A stretch of DNA of 64,000 bases, taken from Algihabitans sp965233705 (GTDB lineage: Bacteria; Pseudomonadota; Alphaproteobacteria; Kiloniellales; DSM-21159). Of the stretch, positions 61,319-64,000 are shown in pieces; position 1 is the first letter of the stretch, and every line of letters begins with the position of its first letter. Position numbers and translations under genes: made by a program. The stretch covers positions 310,001 through 374,000 of the forward strand of contig CBDDTF010000002.1 of assembly GCA_965233705.1 (NCBI GenBank), given 5' to 3'. Under the pieces are notes generated by a model, which was not told the origin of the DNA, ran no database searches, and saw only the letters and a list, made by a program, of their open reading frames with translations.

Positions 61319-64000
61319 CTATTCGGCGGCCTTGAGGCCGTCGGTCTCGGCCGGCGCGGCGCGGTCCTGCTCCGGCGGGGCGGCGCGGTCGCGCACCAGG
61401 TAGCTGTAGACCGCCGGGATCACGAAGAGGGTGAAGAAGGTCCCGATCAGCAGGCCGCCGACGATCACCAGGCCGATGTCCTGGCGGCTCTGCGCCCCGG
61501 CGCCGCTGGCGATGGCGAGCGGCACGGCGCCCAGCGCCATGGCGCCGGTGGTCATCAGGATCGGCCGCAGACGCAGCACCGAGGCCTCGATCACCGCCTC
61601 GCGCACCGGCTTGCCCCGCTCGCGGATCTGGTTGGCGAACTCGACGATCAGGATGCCGTGCTTGGTGATCAGGCCGATCAGCGTGACCAGGCCGACCTGG
61701 CTGTAGATGTTGAGGGTCGAGCCGTCGAGCCAGAGCGCCAGCAGGCCGCCGGCGATCGACAGCGGCACGGTCAGCATGATGATGAAGGGGTGGCGGAAGG
61801 ATTCGAACTGGGCGGCCAGCACCAGGTAGATGAAGGCCAGCGCCAGGGCGAAGGTGACGAAGATCGAGCTGCTGGACTCGCGGTACTCGCGCGACTGCCC
61901 GGCGTAGTCGGTCATCGCGGCGGCCGGCAGCACCTCGTCGGCGGCGGCGTTCATGAAGGCCAGCGCCTCGCCCAGGGTGTAGCCCTCGGCCAGGTTGGCA
62001 CTGATCCGCGCCGAGCGGAGCTGGTTGAAGCGGTTGAGCTCTTGCGGCGCCACCGTCTCCTCGATGGCGACCAGGTTGGAGAGCTGCACCATCTCGCCGT
62101 CGGCGCCGCGCACGTAGACCCGCGCCAGGTCGTCGGGGGTGGCGCGGTCGACGTCGGAGAGCTGCACCACCACGTCGTACTGCTGGCCCTCGCGCTTGAA
62201 GCGGGTGACCTGGCGGCCGCCCATCATGGTCTCCAGGGTGCGGCCGAGCACGTCGACCGGCACGCCGACGTCGGCCAGCTTGTCGCGCTCCACCTCGACC
62301 CGGAGCTGCGGCGTGTTGAGCTTCAGGCTGGATTCGACGTTGAGCAGGTTGGCGTTCTCCTGGGCGCGCGCCAGCAGCTTGTCCGCCATCCCCTTCAGCT
62401 CCTCGTAGGGCCGGGTGGTCAGCACGACGAACTCCACCGGCTTGTCGCCGGGGCTCTGGCCGAGCGGCGGCGGGCTGACCGGAAAGGCCAGCAGGCCCGG
62501 CACCGAGAACATCTGCGGCTGCAGCGCGCCGACCACCTCCTGCTGCGCCACCGCGCGCTCCGACCAGGGCTTCAGGCGCAGGAAGGAGACGCCCTGGGAC
62601 ACGATGGGAAAGCCGGAGACCACGAAGAAGGCCTCGACCTGTTCGTTGCCGGCGTAGATCTCCTCCAGCTCGCGCGCCCAGCGGTCGGTGTAGTCGATGG
62701 TCGAGCCCTGCGGCGCCAGGAAGATGCCGAGCACCGTGCCCTGGTCCTCGTAGGGCGCCAGCTCGGAATCCAGCAGGGTGAAGATGAAGCCGCCGCCGCC
62801 GGCCACCGCCAGGCCGACCAGCAGCACCAGCGGGCGCAGCTTCAGCGAGGCGCCCAGGGCGCGGCGGTAGCCGGTCGTGGTCACCTCCAGCACCCGCTCG
62901 ATGGCGCGGTAGACCAGGCCGTGGCTCTTCTGGTGGCGCAGCAGAAGGGCGCACATCATCGGCGAGGCGGTCAGCGCCACGAAGCCGGAGACCAGCACCG
63001 CGCCGGCCAGCGCCCAGGCGAACTCGGTGAACAGCCGCCCGGTGGTGCCGGTCATGAAGCCGATCGGGGCGTAGACCGCCGCCAGGGTGATGGTCATGGC
63101 GATGATCGCGAAACCGATCTCGCGCGAGCCGCGCAGGGCGGCCTCGCGCGGCGCCATGCCCTCCTCGACGTGGCGGTAGATGTTCTCCAGCATCACGATG
63201 GCGTCGTCGACCACCAGGCCGATCGCCAGCACCATGGCCAGCAGGGTCAGGGTGTTGATCGAGAAGCCGAAGAGGTCCATCAGCGCGAAGGCGCCGATCA
63301 GCGAGATCGGGATGGTGACCAGCGGCACCAGGGTGGCGCGCAGCGAGCGCAGGAACAGGAAGATGATGCCGATGACCAGCAGCACCGCCTCGGCGATGGT
63401 GGTGTAGACGTTGTCGATCGACTCCTGGATGAAGACCGAGCTGTCGTAGGCGACGTCGACCTGCATGCCCTCGGGCAGGTCCTCCTGAATCCGCTCCAGC
63501 CGCGCGCGCACCAGGGCCGAGACGTCGAGCGGATTGGCGGTGGCCTGCTTGACCACGCCCAGGGCGATCGCCGCGGTCGCGTTGTAGCGCACCACCCGGT
63601 CCTCGTTGCGCGGGCCGAGCGCGGCATAGCCCACGTCCTGCAGGCGCACCAGGTAGCCGTTGGCGCGCTTGAGGATGAGCTGGTCGAACTGCGCCGGCGT
63701 GCGCAGGTCGGTCTCGGAGAGGATGGTGAACTGGCGGTCGCGGCTCTCGATCAGGCCGGCCGGGATCTCGACGTTCTGCGAGCGCAGCGCCGCTTCCACG
63801 TCCTGCGGCGTCAGGCCGTAGGCGGCCAGGCGGTCGGGGTCGAGCCAGATCCGCATGGAGTACTGCCGCTCGCCGAAGATCTGCACCTGCGCCACGCCGC
63901 TGAGGGTCTGGAGCTGGTCCTTGACGTAGCGGTCGGCGTAGTCGGTGATCTCCATCGGCGAGTGGCGGTCGCTGGAGAAGGCCAGGTAGATGATCGGCTG
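61319..64000 (-). CDS. RND multidrug efflux permease (AcrB/MexB type), 5' end missing
   Basis: 893 residues plus stop are visible; the gene continues beyond the right edge. The HAE1-type RND fold shows QTLSGVAQVQIFGERQYSMRIWLDPDRLAAYGL (porter domain), GLVVDDAIVMLENIYRHVEEG with the Asp-Asp pair of TM4 that carries protons, and a late LITKHGILIVEFANQIRERG with the TM10 Lys replaced by the LITKHG form. About 1030-1050 residues would be usual, so about 140-150 N-terminal residues are lost. It pumps drugs or lipophilic compounds using proton flow; its adaptor is not in the window. Confidence 0.93.
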   Translation of the reverse strand, partial: QPIIYLAFSSDRHSPMEITDYADRYVKDQLQTLSGVAQVQIFGERQYSMRIWLDPDRLAAYGLTPQDVEAALRSQNVEIPAGLIESRDRQFTILSETDLRTPAQFDQLILKRANGYLVRLQDVGYAALGPRNEDRVVRYNATAAIALGVVKQATANPLDVSALVRARLERIQEDLPEGMQVDVAYDSSVFIQESIDNVYTTIAEAVLLVIGIIFLFLRSLRATLVPLVTIPISLIGAFALMDLFGFSINTLTLLAMVLAIGLVVDDAIVMLENIYRHVEEGMAPREAALRGSREIGFAIIAMTITLAAVYAPIGFMTGTTGRLFTEFAWALAGAVLVSGFVALTASPMMCALLLRHQKSHGLVYRAIERVLEVTTTGYRRALGASLKLRPLVLLVGLAVAGGGGFIFTLLDSELAPYEDQGTVLGIFLAPQGSTIDYTDRWARELEEIYAGNEQVEAFFVVSGFPIVSQGVSFLRLKPWSERAVAQQEVVGALQPQMFSVPGLLAFPVSPPPLGQSPGDKPVEFVVLTTRPYEELKGMADKLLARAQENANLLNVESSLKLNTPQLRVEVERDKLADVGVPVDVLGRTLETMMGGRQVTRFKREGQQYDVVVQLSDVDRATPDDLARVYVRGADGEMVQLSNLVAIEETVAPQELNRFNQLRSARISANLAEGYTLGEALAFMNAAADEVLPAAAMTDYAGQSREYRESSSSIFVTFALALAFIYLVLAAQFESFRHPFIIMLTVPLSIAGGLLALWLDGSTLNIYSQVGLVTLIGLITKHGILIVEFANQIRERGKPVREAVIEASVLRLRPILMTTGAMALGAVPLAIASGAGAQSRQDIGLVIVGGLLIGTFFTLFVIPAVYSYLVRDRAAPPEQDRAAPAETDGLKAAE

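Overview
The window is a contiguous stretch of chromosome from a very GC-rich alphaproteobacterium, most likely a Rhodospirillales-type organism. The basis is gene content and order (murJ next to trpS, glnK-amtB, hisB-hisH-hisA-hisF-hisE next to hslV-hslU, YifB, the UbiH family) plus strong G/C bias at third codon positions; the taxonomic call is inference. About 54 protein genes are supported, mostly core or housekeeping. I saw no tRNA, rRNA or CRISPR array.

Layout. 1-4.4 kb: psiE, a fructosamine kinase/LMW-phosphatase pair, a CobB sirtuin, a frame-disrupted membrane gene and an Fe-S type uracil-DNA glycosylase. 4.4-9 kb: a two-component system whose kinase has a Met/His-rich sensor loop, divergent from a secreted EF-hand protein and followed by a His-tailed NreB-like exporter; this looks like a metal-response cluster. 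9-14.7 kb: yifB, twin cold-shock genes with duplicated leaders, murJ, trpS. 14.9-18.4 kb: glnK-amtB behind a sigma-54 promoter, divergent from a UbiH-family gene. 18.4-22.2 kb: an Mla/MCE lipid-transport operon. 22.4-28.3 kb: a small unknown gene, mmsA, an intact IS5-family element, and an antiporter-universal stress protein operon. 28.5-37.8 kb: hslVU and the his operon, which is interrupted by a 948-residue repeat-rich membrane protein. 37.9-44.7 kb: three chemoreceptors. 44.8-51 kb: acs, a Rieske protein, an EVE protein, a creatininase-family protein, a SprT-like metalloprotease and an acetyltransferase. 51-64 kb: a P-type ATPase, an adaptor-permease-ATPase exporter, pgk plus a small lipoprotein, a 5TM hybrid kinase, and a truncated RND pump at the right edge.

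The most unusual material is non-coding. First, a family of mosaic palindromic intergenic elements (24.57-24.71, 28.53-28.80 and 47.69-47.77 kb) shares conserved arms and a 20-base tail, while inner stems vary in sequence but stay palindromic; all three loci begin exactly on the TAG stop codon of a neighbouring gene, and one has been hit by the IS. Second, short tandem repeats of 11-22 bases sit repeatedly on or just after stop codons, and related repeats lie in frame inside genes. Third, an identical-spacing promoter-like motif lies in front of mmsA and the creatininase-family gene.
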